From: Gossypium raimondii
Lineage: Eukaryota > Streptophyta > Magnoliopsida > Malvales > Malvaceae
NCBI RefSeq assembly: GCF_025698545.1
Contig: NC_068572.1
Location: 6,076,001-6,140,000, forward strand
DNA length: 64,000 bases
Direction of reading: 5' to 3'
The position numbers and the translations under genes were made by a program. The notes under the pieces are model-generated. The model saw only the letters and a program-made list of their open reading frames with translations, had not been told where the DNA came from and searched no databases. Positions 22,948-35,210 of the stretch are shown one piece after another (position 1 is the stretch's first letter; each line of letters starts with the position of its first letter).

Positions 22948-23605
22948 TTAGGGGTGAGGATCGATCGAATCGAGTGAAAAAATTTTGAGTTAATCGAATT
23001 GACAATTCCTATTTTATCATCTTAGCTCGATTTAAATTTTTTTTCGAATCAAATCGAGTGAAATAAAATTCGAATTGAGTCGAATCGAGTGAAACGTTCG
23101 AGTTAAATTAAAAAAATTAAACATGATAAATTAAAATTTTATTACAAAATAACTAATTCAATGTTGGAGCACATAAATTTGAAACCATATATATTTGAAA
23201 ACTTTTTAAAGCAAAATAAAAATTTACTTTAGTATGATAAACTTTAATCATTAATTAATTTATTTAAGTCTCCCAAATTATTATTCTAGAAAATTTTGTT
23301 TTTTAAATTTCTTTATATATTTTTAGAATTTTTTGAAACTTTTAGAATTTTTAAAAATATAAAATTTGGAATTTTTATAAATATTTAGAATTTTAAAAAT
23401 TATTTTGGAATTTTTGTTGAGAGAGACGGATTTGTTCTTTTTTAAACTTGATAGGGACTAAAAGGGTATTTACACCAATTTGTTATTCGAATGGTAAAAT
23501 TCAACTCAACTCGAACTCGAAACTCGAATAACTCGGTTCGATTACCTTGAAATTCGAATTGTTTTTTTAATTTTTTCAAATCGAATCGAATTTTGCTCAC
23601 CCTAA
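22948..23605. mobile_element. TIR transposon, same terminus family as 3635-4836
   Basis: Left TTAGGGGTGAGGATCGATCG, right GAATTTTGCTCACCCTAA, with TCGAATCGAGTGA-type arms. It is a third copy of the GGGGTGAGC family. A 9-bp target duplication is not clear (weak similarity only). No coding sequence; the minus-strand frame over its right arm is not a gene. Confidence 0.65.
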
Positions 23606-23879
23606 GACAACCATATCTAATCCAATATCTGGTTTTCAAATATTTTCTTTTAATCATGGTTAGTTTTTTTGTTAATTTTCTATACCTACTTTTTACCTTA
23701 AACTTCACATCCATTTTGATCACCAACAACTGGTACAACCCCACACGTTGGTTTTTTTCTGTTTATATCTTACAACTTACAACCGAAACATCCACACTAC
23801 ACACACATATATATTCATCCAATCTGCTAAATTGGTATCCAAAACTATTCAACTTTCTCTCTGAACTCCTCCAAGTTAG
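23606..23879 (+). promoter_or_regulatory. Candidate FLA7 promoter and first leader exon
   Basis: A TATA-like ATATATATT lies at 23806-23815, followed by a pyrimidine-rich leader (ACTTTCTCTCTGAACTCC). The leader probably ends at 23879, where TAG|GTTAGT is a fair splice donor. The transcription start is inferred, not seen. Confidence 0.4.
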
Positions 23880-24076
23880 GTTAGTGTTTTCCATAATTTG
23901 CATTTGTGTTAAAAGTTGCTTCTCTTGAGAGTTCAAAGGATTCATTTTTCTTTCAAGTTACATGCATGTCTATGTTTTGAAATGGGGTTTACTTTTGTCT
24001 TTTGTTCATAATGTAAATTTATTGGATATTTTGCTGTTTATCTGCAATGTAATTGCCAATGATTTGATTCTTGTAG
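23880..24076 (+). other. Inferred 5'-UTR intron of FLA7
   Basis: GTTAGTG at 23880 and CTTGTAG ending at 24076 bound a T-rich 197-bp interval just before the coding start. The alternative, that the reading frame starts at ATG 23962, would add 57 residues ahead of a good signal peptide and is less likely. Confidence 0.45.
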
Positions 24077-24132
24077 GAGTTTGGAGAGTGGTCACCGCTG
24101 AAGCAAAGCCAAATTTCTTGGGGGAAAAGAAA

Positions 24133-24930
24133 ATGGAGTTTTCCATGATTTTTATGATTAGCTTCTCTGTATTGATTTTGTGCTCCTCACTGGCATATGG
24201 TCAAGTTGCAATGAGCACAAGCCCGACACCGTCACCCTCACCAGCACCGGCACCGGCACCGACACCGGCATACACAAATCTCAAAGACTTACTCTCTGTG
24301 GCAGGTCCATATCACAAGTTCCTGGACTACCTCGAATCGACTAAATTAATCGACACGTTCCAAATCCAAGCCAACAACACGGTTGAAGGCATTACGATTT
24401 TCGTACCGAAAGACAACGCATTCAAGGCTCTTAAGAAGCCTTCATTGTCAAATCTAACTGATGATCAGCTCAAATCAGTGCTCCTTTTCCATGCCTTACC
24501 ACGATACTATGCCCTTGCGGACTTCAATGACCTAAGTGAGAAAGGCCCTATTAGTACACTTGCTGGTGGCCAATACACTTTGCAATTCAACGACGATTCT
24601 GGTACCGTCCGCCTCGATTCCGGATGGAGCAAAACAAAAGTCACCAGCGCAGTACACACGTCCAAGCCAGTCGCAGTCTATCAAGTCGATAAGGTCCTTC
24701 TTCCGGAGGCCATTTTCGGGACCGACATACCTCCGACACCTGCACCTGCCCCGGCTCTTGGTATTAGCCCATCAGCTGACACTCCATCAGCAGCAAAATC
24801 CGAAGAAACTGGTTCCTCATCAAAGCCTTCGTCTTCGGGTTCATCCTCACCTAGGATCATGATGAACTCGGGCATTTGGACTCAGCTGGTTTTGGCATTC
24901 TTAGGTGGATGGCTGGTTCTATTTTTCTGA
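24133..24930 (+). CDS. FLA7: Fasciclin-like arabinogalactan protein, FLA7 type, GPI-anchored
   Basis: Cell-surface glycoprotein thought to act in adhesion, wall organisation and expansion; in cotton, family members are linked to fibre growth (known for the family). It is 265 residues, uninterrupted. Residues 1-23 are a signal peptide (hydrophobic, ending SLAYG). Residues 30-46 form an arabinogalactan-type Pro/Ala/Ser tract (PSPAPAPAPAPTPA). Residues 48-195 are one fasciclin domain with H1 motif TIFVPKDNAF (88-97) and H2 motif VYQVDKVLLP (182-191); N-glycosylation sites are NNT at 81 and NLT at 107. A second Pro-rich stretch (PPTPAPAPA) follows, then a Ser-rich linker and a hydrophobic C-terminus (QLVLAFLGGWLVLFF), the layout of a GPI-anchor signal. 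Length and motifs fit single-fasciclin FLA7. ATG 24133 is chosen because it starts the signal peptide. Confidence 0.95.
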   Translation: MEFSMIFMISFSVLILCSSLAYGQVAMSTSPTPSPSPAPAPAPTPAYTNLKDLLSVAGPYHKFLDYLESTKLIDTFQIQANNTVEGITIFVPKDNAFKALKKPSLSNLTDDQLKSVLLFHALPRYYALADFNDLSEKGPISTLAGGQYTLQFNDDSGTVRLDSGWSKTKVTSAVHTSKPVAVYQVDKVLLPEAIFGTDIPPTPAPAPALGISPSADTPSAAKSEETGSSSKPSSSGSSSPRIMMNSGIWTQLVLAFLGGWLVLFF

Positions 24931-25252
24931 GATGTTATAATTTTATGTTATGGGGTTCTCAATTTACTGTGATTTTTAGACCCCATTTTCTTTCATATAT
25001 ATGTTACTGTGTGTTATTATAAAAAGAATGTTATTGTGTGTTAAGAATATGGTTGTGTTATAATTACCATTTCAATTTTAACGGAGTTTAGCCTTAAATC
25101 TCTGTTTTTCACTTGTTCATACTTGTTTCTAAGTTTGGCCCCATCTAAACTATTTGGTGAGTGAGAGCTTAGGAAAGAAAATCTCCTAGCAGGGGGCAAA
25201 GCAGAAAAAACTTTTAGGAAATTAAATTATAAATTCTTTTTTGAAGGGTTAA
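24931..25252. other. FLA7 3' UTR and short spacer
   Basis: T-rich 3' flank with no gene. No exact AATAAA close to the stop; a TATAAAAAGAATG near 25019 may act as a loose poly(A) element. Confidence 0.35.
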
Positions 25253-25259
25253 AATGCAA

Positions 25260-25983
25260 CTGGGTAAACTACACCATTAGTCACTAAATTATGGTTAAGT
25301 TTTTGTTTTGGTCACTGAACTATTCAAAAGTTTTCATATAAGTCATTGGTTAAAACCGATGCTATATGGGTTTCTCTGTTCGCACTACCTGTACCAATCG
25401 AAAGCTCTCTTTCCCCTTCTCTTCTATAGTTTAGATTTTTTTCATGAAACAACTTTAGATATCACAAATTTGAGAACTATTCAAAACTTTTCATATAAGT
25501 CATTGAACTAAAAGAAGTTATAATTTGGTCACTGAATTATTCAAAAGTTTTTATATAAGTCATTGGTTAAAACCGATGCTATATAGGTTTTTCTATTCGC
25601 ACTACCTGCACCAATCGAAAGCTCTTTTTCCCCTTCTCTTCTATAGTTTAGATTTTTTTTCATGAAACAACTTTAGATATCACAAATTTGAGAACCAAAA
25701 TTCAAACAACTATTTTCTCCGATCTCCGACACTGATTATCAGATCGACTTGGATCTAAGGTATGTTCTTTTAGTCATCAATGGTAACCGATCCACTGTAC
25801 CAATCATCAAATCGTCACTTGGAGCTCGCTGTCAGAACTTTTTTTTAAGAAAAAAACTTAACAACCCATTGACTTAAATAAAAACTTTCGAATAGTTCAG
25901 TGACCAAATTGTAACTTTTTTTTCAAATAAGTGGCCAAAACAAAAATTTACCCATAATTTAGTGACTAATGGTATAGTTACCC
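25260..25983. mobile_element. TIR transposon, MULE-like, with internal tandem duplication
   Basis: Left terminus TGGGTAAACTACACCATTAG and right terminus CTAATGGTATAGTTACCC are inverted, followed inward by GTCACTAAATTATGG and its complement. Flanks share AATGCAA (25253-25259, 25984-25990). Inside, a unit starting TATTCAAAAGTTTTCATATA (about 25320) recurs at about 25537, a period near 217 bp. A segment near 25690-25760 ends TGGATCTAAG|GTATGT, like an exon end plus splice donor. Confidence 0.7.
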
Positions 25984-25990
25984 AATGCAA

Positions 25991-26552
25991 TTTTATCATT
26001 ATATTAATTTAAAATTTTATAATTTTTGAAGGAAACTATTGCTATTTTGCCATTTTTGGGAATCAAGACATATATCAATCCCAAGCCTAGATCAAAACCT
26101 TGATAATATTAGCAATGATAGAGATCTTGGAACTTTGATGCCCCAACTCTCACTTTGCATAAATCATCCGTAGGTTGTCTTCATATTTATTCTAACTTAA
26201 ATTCTACCATACATGAGTCTGCTTCATAACTATTCTAATTTAGCTTTAAACAGTAATTCAATTGTACACTGTGATGCTTGATTCTATTTATAATTAATTC
26301 AGATATATATTATTTATAATTGAAATTCTACTTATACACTAAAATATACTTTATCAAATATAACATCTCTTATTTGCTTTGCTTCCTATCATTGTCAACC
26401 ATGGATGATGGAACTCAATGAAACACATGTATACTTATTGAAAGCAAATAAGATGATAAGGTAACATGCTCTTTTCATCCCTTGTTAATTCAAATGTTTT
26501 TTTTTTAATATTTGTGTCTAATTTTCATTTGACATGTTTTTGGAATGAGTAC
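25991..26552. other. AT-rich intergenic DNA
   Basis: Nothing recognised: no coding motif and no clear repeat boundary. Confidence 0.3.
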
Positions 26553-29059
26553 TGTAACACCTTTATATCTGTTCCAACCCTCGGAACTTGATATAGGAAT
26601 ATTATATTTGGTGTCAAAGAGATTCTGGGTAATCATTAAGAAATTTGAACATTTAATGATAAGATTTTAACTTATACAACTCGATATTATCATTACGGGC
26701 ATTCGAGTACATTATCGGTTAACTGATTACATTTGGAAATTAACAAATATGATTTTCACTTAAAACAGGGGGAAAGTATCGTACTAAATCATAATGTATT
26801 GATACCTAAAACAAGGTATTTGTACCCCTAACAAGAATCAACACTAAAACCGACTTCTGGAATTGAATTTTTTTTAAATCAAAGTTCAGGTACCGTTTCC
26901 AGGCTTTAGGTATCGATACCAAGGTGTGGTAGCGATGGTAGCGGTACCAAGGTGTGGTATTGATACCAAATTGAAATCATGTTTTCGAAAATCTTAAAAT
27001 TAAGCTCCAGGTATCAATACCTAACCTCTTGGTATCGATTCCTTAAGTTAATTTAGTCAAAATACCTTAAAAATTTTGCTAAAACCCCCTGCAAGATTAT
27101 GAAATCAATCCAACAACTTAAAATCATTTTAAAATAGTTCAAAACATTCCAATATGACCCCATTTATCCATAATTCATAACGCATTCATTTCTATTAGCA
27201 TCAAACTTGTGGAATCAAACTTTAAACATACTATAATTTTATATAAATTCAACTTAAACAAAGTTCACACAATTAACGATTTAGTCCCTTCTACTAAAAT
27301 CTACTTGTTAAGCCTATGCACATGCCATACTATCATCAAATATAAAATCGTACTCTTAATCAAGCTTTAAGATGTGATGAGACGAGCAAGTCTCGGACCA
27401 CTTCTAGCTTCCTTTTCAATTTCAACCTACGTATTAAAAGAAAATGTGTTAAGCTAAAATAGGTTAGTAATTACTGCAAGAATTTAATCGTAAGCCTAAA
27501 GGTATATTTTGAAACATAGTATTAATAAAGAATTATGTACATGTCAAATGTCAATTTATTATATGAATACTTGTACCAATAATCATGCTTGTTCAAATAT
27601 ACACTTACTGATTTGTATTTCATTCCTAAGGCCTAAAGTAGACTTAATAGAACAGTTAGGATATACGAAACAGAACAAAACATCGTCGAAGCGAATAATA
27701 GAACACCGCCAAAGTGGATAATAGAACAACGCTGAAGCGGATAAACAAAGAGTGCGCTAAATATTCCTTAATGGCATGCCACTACCATCCTAATAGTTCT
27801 AATTTTGTCTACTTGAGCTTAACATCAAATATATTATCTTTGCATTCATTTTAATTTCATCCATATTTTTATAAATTATGCATATAACTTGTAATTCACC
27901 ATACTAGTAGTATTCATAACATAGTCACTTTTACATATATTTCACTATACCATTTTATTATTGGCATTAACTCTCTTATAGCATTTTTTACTTTCATTAC
28001 AATTTAGTCCTCTTTAATACCACTACATATTTTTTAAAATTAAATCATCTAAATAACAATTTCTACTAATAATATCTAAAAAATAATAGGATTAAACCCT
28101 TGTAGCACTTACAACTAAGGCTTGATTGTAGATTTTCTTCTTTCTTCACTCGTTGGCTACACATTTTCCTTTGTCTACAATTTAGTCCTCTTCTTTTGTT
28201 CTCTTTTACTTCGTTTCATGACCAACATAAAATATTTACTTGTTAATACCATAACCATATGACATATCTATGCACAACTAATGAAACTATCATGAATATC
28301 ATGAAAAATCTTTATCTTCTTACCTTGATTTCTTGATGTTACAAACCAACCCTAACTTTCTCTCTCTTCCTAAACAATTATTGACTTTCTTTTCATGAAA
28401 TTAAGGTATCTACTAGTCTCCTCTAATGATTTAACCAAGAAAGCATGAAAAAAAATGTGGAAAAAAGCTTAGAGGGTTCAAAAATGGTGAAAATGACTTG
28501 AATGGAATTAAAACAAAAGTTTGATTCCCAAAGAAGGATTATGACTTTCATCTTCCTTTTTTCCAACTTCTATACCTTTCTACTAAAATATCTATCCACT
28601 AGACAATTAGTTTAATAGTTTTGTTATTTAGTTCACCAATCACCAATTGTCACAATTTAATCCTTTAACCATTAAGTTTCCATAATTATCTAATTTTTCT
28701 AATTACCTCTTTAACCTTTAACCCCCCCCTTTTTTTTTTTTTACAATTCCTTTCATGAGTCATGGCTTATTTAGATAAAAATTGCACCTCTAGTCATTCT
28801 TCCGTTTTCATCAAATCTATGTCATTAATTTAGACTTTTAATTTCACATTTTGGACCCATTACTTCACATTTTCCTACAATTTAGTCAATACTACAAGTT
28901 AACTCTTCTTGTTTCAAAAACACTCCGAACCCTCTACTGGTTTCAAATAGACTCCGCACTATCACACTGATATTCCTAATAAATTTATTTTAAAAAATTC
29001 TCTACTATTATCAACCCAACATGCTACTATACCACCCACTGCACCTTGAAGATGTTACA
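26553..29059. repeat. Candidate solo LTR
   Basis: Starts TGTAACACCTTTATATCTG and ends GAAGATGTTACA, the TG..CA ends typical of long plant LTRs. No primer site, polypurine tract or coding sequence lies inside or beside it. Internal features: clustered GGTATCGATACC-like phrases (26905-27070) and three imperfect 22-bp units of the type CGAAGCGAATAATAGAACA (27685-27750). A 5-bp target duplication is not convincing (AGTAC against ATACA), so this may be a decayed or misbounded copy. Confidence 0.45.
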
Positions 29060-30390
29060 ATACACAAATGAACTAAGAAAAATTGAAGTCATATTTAATA
29101 TTCATATTCAAATTTGTTTTATCTAAATCTACCAATTGTGTTTTGGGTTATAATTATATAGATCGAATTGCATTTTCAAGTTATTTACGGTTATATCAAT
29201 ATAGATTGAAGTTTAGAAGATTTTGAGTCTACGTTATTTTAAATTTGAATTTTTCTGAATTAAATCGTTTATTCGAATCATTTCGAATTATATGGTTAAA
29301 TTGTTTTAGATTTTTGTTTTCCGGGTAACAAAGTCCATATTTAGATTAGTGAATAATATATGGCAACGTTGAAGAAACGTCAAATGAAGAAAGAGAAGGA
29401 ATCATAGGAAATGAAAATGAAGCATTGAAAGTCAAGAAATGAATGAAATACCTCGGGCGCAATGCATGCCCTCCGACACGCTCTACCCTTTTCTTTTTTT
29501 CTCCTCTCGAAAATCTTCTCCTTAATTTTATTAGGTTAGCTTAACGTGTATTTGTAAATATTTATTATGAATCTTTTTTTAAATAAATACACGTGAAAAT
29601 AATATATTTATTAAAAATAATGTAAAAATCAAATAGAATCTCGTGTGTTTACCTAATAGTCAAGGTGTTCACTGCCTTAAGTGTGGTCTAAGTTTGAGTC
29701 ATACTAGTCGCATTATTGTTAAGGTTTTGCCCTCCTCTTGTAATTTACCAAAAAATATATATATAAGAATCAAATCAAGCTTAATTGAGATGTTGAAATT
29801 GAAAGTTTAAAATTTATAATATTTTAAGTTGAAAATTGGTTGTTTGTAAATTTTATTTAATTTATATAAAAATAAAAAAATAAAATATATTCTACTAATA
29901 ATTTTAAAAATTTACTTTTAATCAATTTTTAATTAAGGTTATGTTTAATAAACTGGAAAATTAATTGTTGAAAAATAAGTGTTGAATTTAAGCTATAAAA
30001 TATGTTTAGTATTTTGTTAAAATTAAATATAGAATATAATTAGATTGTTTGATAAAAGATAATATAATCTTAAATGAAATAAAATAAAATAAAAAGTCAT
30101 TGAATTTATTTTCTATTAAGTGATAAGTAGGTCCTTATCTACTTATCATTTTCTACACTTTTTGTAGAAAAAAATTTATTTATTTGTTTTTATTGTGAGT
30201 TACCAAATGTCTTTAAAAAATTTAAGTTGTTGAAAATATTAATTTTCACTTGATTGAATTTTTCAACGCTTTATCATATAGAACCTAAGTTAGTGACGGA
30301 TTGACTCATGATATCTGGGGGTTTTAAGTATAATATAAATTAAGAATATTTAAATTATTTTATTAGGTTAGTTTAACGAGTTGTTCTCAG
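29060..30390. other. Intergenic DNA with a possible small TIR element
   Basis: No gene. About 29934-30292 shows inverted similarity between its ends (TTAAGGTTATGTTTAATAAA left; on the other strand TTAGGTTCTATATGATAAAG right, both followed by GTTGAAAAAT), resembling a short hAT-type element. A tRNA-like phrase CTAAGTTTGAGTC near 29689 may be a SINE scrap. Confidence 0.4.
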
Positions 30391-30740
30391 GGTTAAATCA
30401 CTTTTTGGGACTTAAACTTGGTAAATTTTCTCACATTGGACCTGATTTTTTTTTGTCCAAGTTAGGTCATGAACTTGACAATTGTTCTCACATTGGGGCT
30501 TGAACTTTTTTTTATCAAAGTTAGGCCCTGAACGTGGTAATTGTTTCAACATTAGAGTTTTTTTTTATAAGATAGTCCTTGAAAACCTTAAAGTTCAGGC
30601 CTTAATACAAGAATAATTGTCAAGTTCATGCTTCAATGTGAGAATAATTGCCAAAATCAGGGCCTAACTTGGACAAAAAAAAGTTCAAACCCCAATATAA
30701 AAATAGTTGCCAAGTTCAAACCCCAAATAGTGATTTAACC
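30391..30740. mobile_element. Small TIR element (MITE)
   Basis: GGTTAAATCACTTTTTGGGA at the left and CCCCAAATAGTGATTTAACC at the right are inverted; ACTTGGTAAATTTTCTCACA pairs loosely with the inner right arm. The whole 350 bp is close to a long imperfect palindrome. No clear target duplication. Confidence 0.65.
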
Positions 30741-31334
30741 ATTTTTTATTTATTACTTTTTTTCCCTTGCATTTAATACATTATTTTTGTTTGATTTTAA
30801 AAATTGACAATAAATTATTTAAAAACAAAATTTTTACTTCGAACTGGTCCTAAATTTAAATTAAATAAGTTTTAAAATATTTTATTTAAATTTAATAACA
30901 TATATAAGTTAAAATAAAATTTACTTTTTATTTCTTTCTAAACAGTAAAACATGTAATTTAGGAAATGGGAAGGTTTGAATTTTTCTTTAGAATTGGATC
31001 ATGATCCGACTTGACCCATAACCACTTCTATTATCTCATTAGATTTGTTTTAGGGTTAGATTATTTGCCAAAGTCTGAAAGTCTGCTTAAATTGTCGTAG
31101 GGCTTGAATAAAATATTAAACTCGAAAAAATGATTTTAATAAAAAATTAGATTCGTTTAAAATATGATTTGGGCTTGAGCTCCATTATCGAAACTCAAAC
31201 TCAACTTGACCCATTTTTAAGTTTATAACAATTTTTTTTATTTTTTTTACATTACGTAATTTATATCAAATGAAAATTAAATAATGCAAATATTAAAATA
31301 TATTAAGTTTATGTCAAGGAATTTAATAAAAAAT

Positions 31335-31942
31335 TAGCCTTTAACACCCTTTTGGCCCATGTATTAGAGCTAAACTATCACTTGGGAATTTAATAAAATT
31401 AGCCTTTAAGAAAATGTTTATTAGGAATTTTAGAGTTTTTCTGAAAAATTATAGAATTTTATGAAAAATTTAAGAATTTTATGTTTTTTTACTTAAAACT
31501 AGATATTTCTTAAAAATATAAAATGCAAAAAAATACTAAATTTTCCAAAAGAAAAAAACACCATAAAATTCTTTAAAACATTATTAAAATTTTCCAAAAA
31601 CCTAAAATTCCAAACAAACACATTTTTAAAATTTATGAAAAATTTAAATTTTTATTGAACTTTTCATGCTTATAATTTAAAAAATATATAAATTTCAAAT
31701 TTAGATTATAATTTTCTAAGTTTTAATATTTTTTGGGATTTTTATTTTCATGAATTTATAATTTTAAGTAATTTTGCCACGTGGCAATTTTCATTGGTTG
31801 GTTTAAATTTTGTAACAAAAAATGAGGTTGTGGTAACAATGTTATACATAATGAAAGTATAGGGCCAAATACTAATAAACAAAATATAAGTATAAAAGTG
31901 ATAATTTAACTATAATACAGGGGCTAAAAGAGGTATTAAGCC
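31335..31942. mobile_element. Small TIR element (MITE)
   Basis: Left AACACCCTTTTGGCCCATGT then ATTAGAGCTAAACTATCAC; right, on the other strand, AATACCTCTTTTAGCCCCTG then TATTATAGTTAAATTATCAC. A phrase GGAATTTAATAAAA(AA)TTAGCC occurs at about 31318 and again at 31384, a 66-bp direct duplication at the left end. No coding content. Confidence 0.6.
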
Positions 31943-33380
31943 AAAATATATAATGATAGTAAAGGTATATATATATATATAACAACTAAATATTAAATAA
32001 AAATAAAATAGGAAGACCTAATTAAACTTAGGTTAGCCACTTATTAACAAAATCTAACGCTGGATTAAATTAGACTTAGATAATTATGCATAATAATTCT
32101 CATACTAATTTATGAATTATTGAATCTCATGCAAGGTTTCTTGAAAAGAATACTATATTAATTGACAATGAATGATTTTATTTATCATTTTCAATATATT
32201 TTTATTCAACATCTTCAACTACTCATATCCTCTCCCTATAAATACGCTCAATTTACGTCTTTTTATTCGATAACAATGCCAATACCAACCGAGTTAAGAC
32301 ATCATTTTCAATATATTGAATAGGATATTAGTACTATTTATATATAAAGTAAATTTAAATAGTGTCTATAGAGCAATTATTAATAAGCTCTCTTATATTA
32401 AAAGCCCATAATTGATAATTAATTTCATACATTTCAATAGAGTGAAATTTGTAACTTAAAATAGTGTTGAATAAAAAATTGAAAAATCGAAAATCGATTC
32501 AAATCAGTGATATTTGGATTATTTTTAGTTCATGAATTTAAAATTGAAATGATTCAAATTGAATAAAATTTATTTTATTGAATTTGTAGTTAATTTTAAA
32601 TTTAAAAAGTGAAAATAAATTAAATAAAAATATTTTTCAGAAAAAGAATTATATAAAAGTTATTGGCTACTTTTTATTTACTTGAAAATTTAAATACTTA
32701 AAAGCACCAAATTAAATTAATCTCAACCTTTAGAGGCGCATTTGGTATAACAGAAAGTTATCATTTTCCTATGAATTTAATTGGTCGGAATGTGATTCCA
32801 ACATTTGGTATGCAAAAATTAGTTTACTTTTCTTGGAATTTAACATTTCCTTAGGAGTTACTTTCCCACTAGTAATGAAAAGTGGCTCACTCGATAATTT
32901 ATGGCAGAGTTACTTTTCCACGTAGATTGAAAATAAAAAAAATGTTATGACAAAAAAGAAAACACGCATGTTATTTATCCTCGTTCTTTGGTCTCTAAAC
33001 TTCAATTCATTATTCTAAAGCAATGTTTTTTTTATGATCTTATTCCCAATATGTAAATTCTACTCTACAAATATATATATATATATATATATATGAATAT
33101 ACTTGAATTTATACATTGTAAAGTAAAAATTGTAGTTAAGTTAATAAAGATGAGAAAATCATATTTTCTGGATTAATTCAAATATTTTTAATAATAAAAT
33201 TATTCAAAATATTAAAATACATTAAGATCATCTTTCATTTAATAAAGTAATTTTACAAAACAACATCCTCGTAAAAGTGTTGAATATTTTCTAATGTATA
33301 TCAAACATTATAAAGTGACTTTTTAGTAAAAATATTTCAATAAATCACAATCCATTGGAATCCAAGGAAAACAATAGAGG
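31943..33380. other. AT-rich intergenic DNA
   Basis: No gene. It holds a SINE scrap (32250-32300), a fragment with GGCGCATTTGGTATAAC (32734) resembling a hAT-type terminus without a visible partner, and an (AT)n run at 33067-33093. Confidence 0.4.
32250..32300 (-). mobile_element. SINE fragment
   Basis: On the minus strand GTCTTAACTCGGTTGGTATT followed by GGCATTGTTATCGAATA matches the head of the SINE at 53022 (GTCTTAGTTCGATTGGTATG). Box B is lost. Confidence 0.45.
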
Positions 33381-33890
33381 ATAAATATTAAAATTATACA
33401 TGAACTTTGATACAATTTTCAGTGTTATACATCAACTTTAATTTGGTACATTTGTATACTTCAAATTTTAATTTTAGTTCTATTTTCACATTTCACTTAT
33501 CTGTTATTTATATGACACAATTTTCATTAAGTCATATATAGATTGTTGAAATAACATTTTATTAGGTTAAAAATATACACGTAAATTAAAATTATTTTCA
33601 CTTAGATTAAAAAAAGATTTCTTTAGGGAAATAAGAAACCCTTTTTCAAGTGCATTTATTTTTTAATCTAGATAAAATAATTAAAATTATTGTATATTTT
33701 AAACCTAATAAAATTTTATTTTAGCAATTTATATATAACTTAACGAAAAATTATGTCACGTGGATAACAAGTCAAGAAAATATAAAAACTGAAACAAAAT
33801 TAAAATTTGATGTATTCAAATACACCAAAATAAAATTGACGTATGACATTACAAATTATATTAAAATTTATGTATAAATTTAATATTTTA
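33381..33890. mobile_element. TIR element with arms of about 100 bp
   Basis: Left arm ATAAATATTAAAATTATACA and onward pairs with the reverse complement of the right end (TAAAATATTAAATTTATACA), and similarity continues for about 100 bp, with ATTTTGGTGTATTTGAATAC matching AATTTGGTACATTTGTATAC. No coding capacity; centre about 300 bp. Confidence 0.7.
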
Positions 33891-34973
33891 AAAAAATATT
33901 AAATCACTCACTAACTAATATATTAATAGTAAAATGAAGATTGGTTTATTTTAATCATGGAAACAACCAAATTAAAGCACATGTCACCCTCAATCTAAAG
34001 TATAATTAATAGGGCTAAGTGTTCAAGATTAAGCACACCCTAAAAGGAAAAAACAAATTATGTAAATTGCATATTAATTTAAGAGTTTAAAAGTCAAAAA
34101 CAATTTAAGGATTTTATTTTATTTTAAGGTGTTTGGTTTCCAAACTAACCTACTATTTCTTCACGTATGCTCATGTTAGCATGACCTAATAATTATTTTG
34201 TTACAATTTATATTTTAGTATATTCGGATCGTTTTTTATATTTTTGTGTTTGATTTATGTTTGGGGTTCGTGGTTATTCTTCTCAATAATTTTATCTTTA
34301 AAATTTGAACCTCGTTCTCCCATTAAGAATGTAATATGTCTTAACATTACACTCAACACTTATTGGTGTATTTTTGGATTCAGAGTAAACGCAACATAAA
34401 TTATTAAACATTTATCTTGTATAATCCTTTAATTTTAATTTTAATTATACTGTTTGAAGTTAGGTTATCCCATTTAAATGAAGATTGGGGGAAAAACAAA
34501 GGCAAATCTATGGGGCGGGCTGGCATGGGCCCCGACCCCCCTAAAATAGAAAATTACAATTTAAATCCTCTAAATTTTTTTAAAATTTTAAATTAATAAA
34601 GGTAAAATTATACTTTGACCCCTTAAAATTATAAAAATTCGATTTAATCATTTAAAAATTATAAAATCAGACCATAAAAAATTAAAACTTACTTCAACCC
34701 CTAAAAAATGGTTCCCCCTTCGCCCGGGGAAAAGTGAAAATTTTGTAGGCCTAAAAAAGTTCAATAGATATATAGCTATTAAACCTACTTAATGACATTA
34801 AATTAAAGAGAAGGATATATTTCTAAAAATTTAATAATATGATTATATTCTATCAATAAAAAATACTATATATTACGTCATTAAAGAGGAAAAATAAATA
34901 TTAAAGCATGTAAAAATTGACCAAAACTATTTACTATTTCATTGCTGTAGATTTCATAAACCAAAAGGAAAAA
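33891..34973. other. AT-rich intergenic DNA with a dispersed repeat
   Basis: No gene. 34500-34735 is the second copy of the repeat at 281-470; it starts with G/C-rich GGGGCGGGCTGGCATGGG and ends TTCGCCCGGGG. Confidence 0.4.
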
Positions 34974-35210
34974 TTAATCAAAAAAAATCACCAGAAAGAG
35001 TAACAGCATGAACAAACAGACGATGAAGAACATAACAGAGAAGAAATGCCTGGCTTTCCCATGTACGCCGCTCCATTTTTTTTTCTCGAAACGATATATA
35101 TATCGGCGGCCGGCCGACGTCGACGCCGGAAGTGCTTCAGTCAACCGCGCAAAGGGAAACTTGAGAAGATAGAAATTTGCCAGAAAGATGGTTGAAATTA
35201 CTATAATCAA
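34974..35210 (-). CDS. Uncertain small ORF, hydrophobic ends
   Basis: A 78-codon frame (237 bases with its stop). It opens with TTG rather than ATG and no in-frame ATG precedes it before a stop, so either it is an exon of a longer gene or it is chance. The N-terminus is hydrophobic (IIVISTIFLANFYLL), the middle is basic (RRYIYRFEKKKW) and the C-terminus is strongly hydrophobic (FFIVCLFMLLLFLVIFF). It covers an unusually GC-rich patch for this region (CGGCGGCCGGCCGACGTCG at 35105). On the minus strand TTGTTTCAG upstream (near 35290) looks like a splice acceptor. I do not recognise a family. Confidence 0.2.
   Translation of the reverse strand: MIIVISTIFLANFYLLKFPFARLTEALPASTSAGRRYIYRFEKKKWSGVHGKARHFFSVMFFIVCLFMLLLFLVIFFD

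Noticed and set aside
23962..24132. 57-residue N-terminal extension of FLA7
   Set aside because: It would bury the signal peptide; an intron acceptor at 24076 interrupts it and family members start at the MEFS-type hydrophobic leader.
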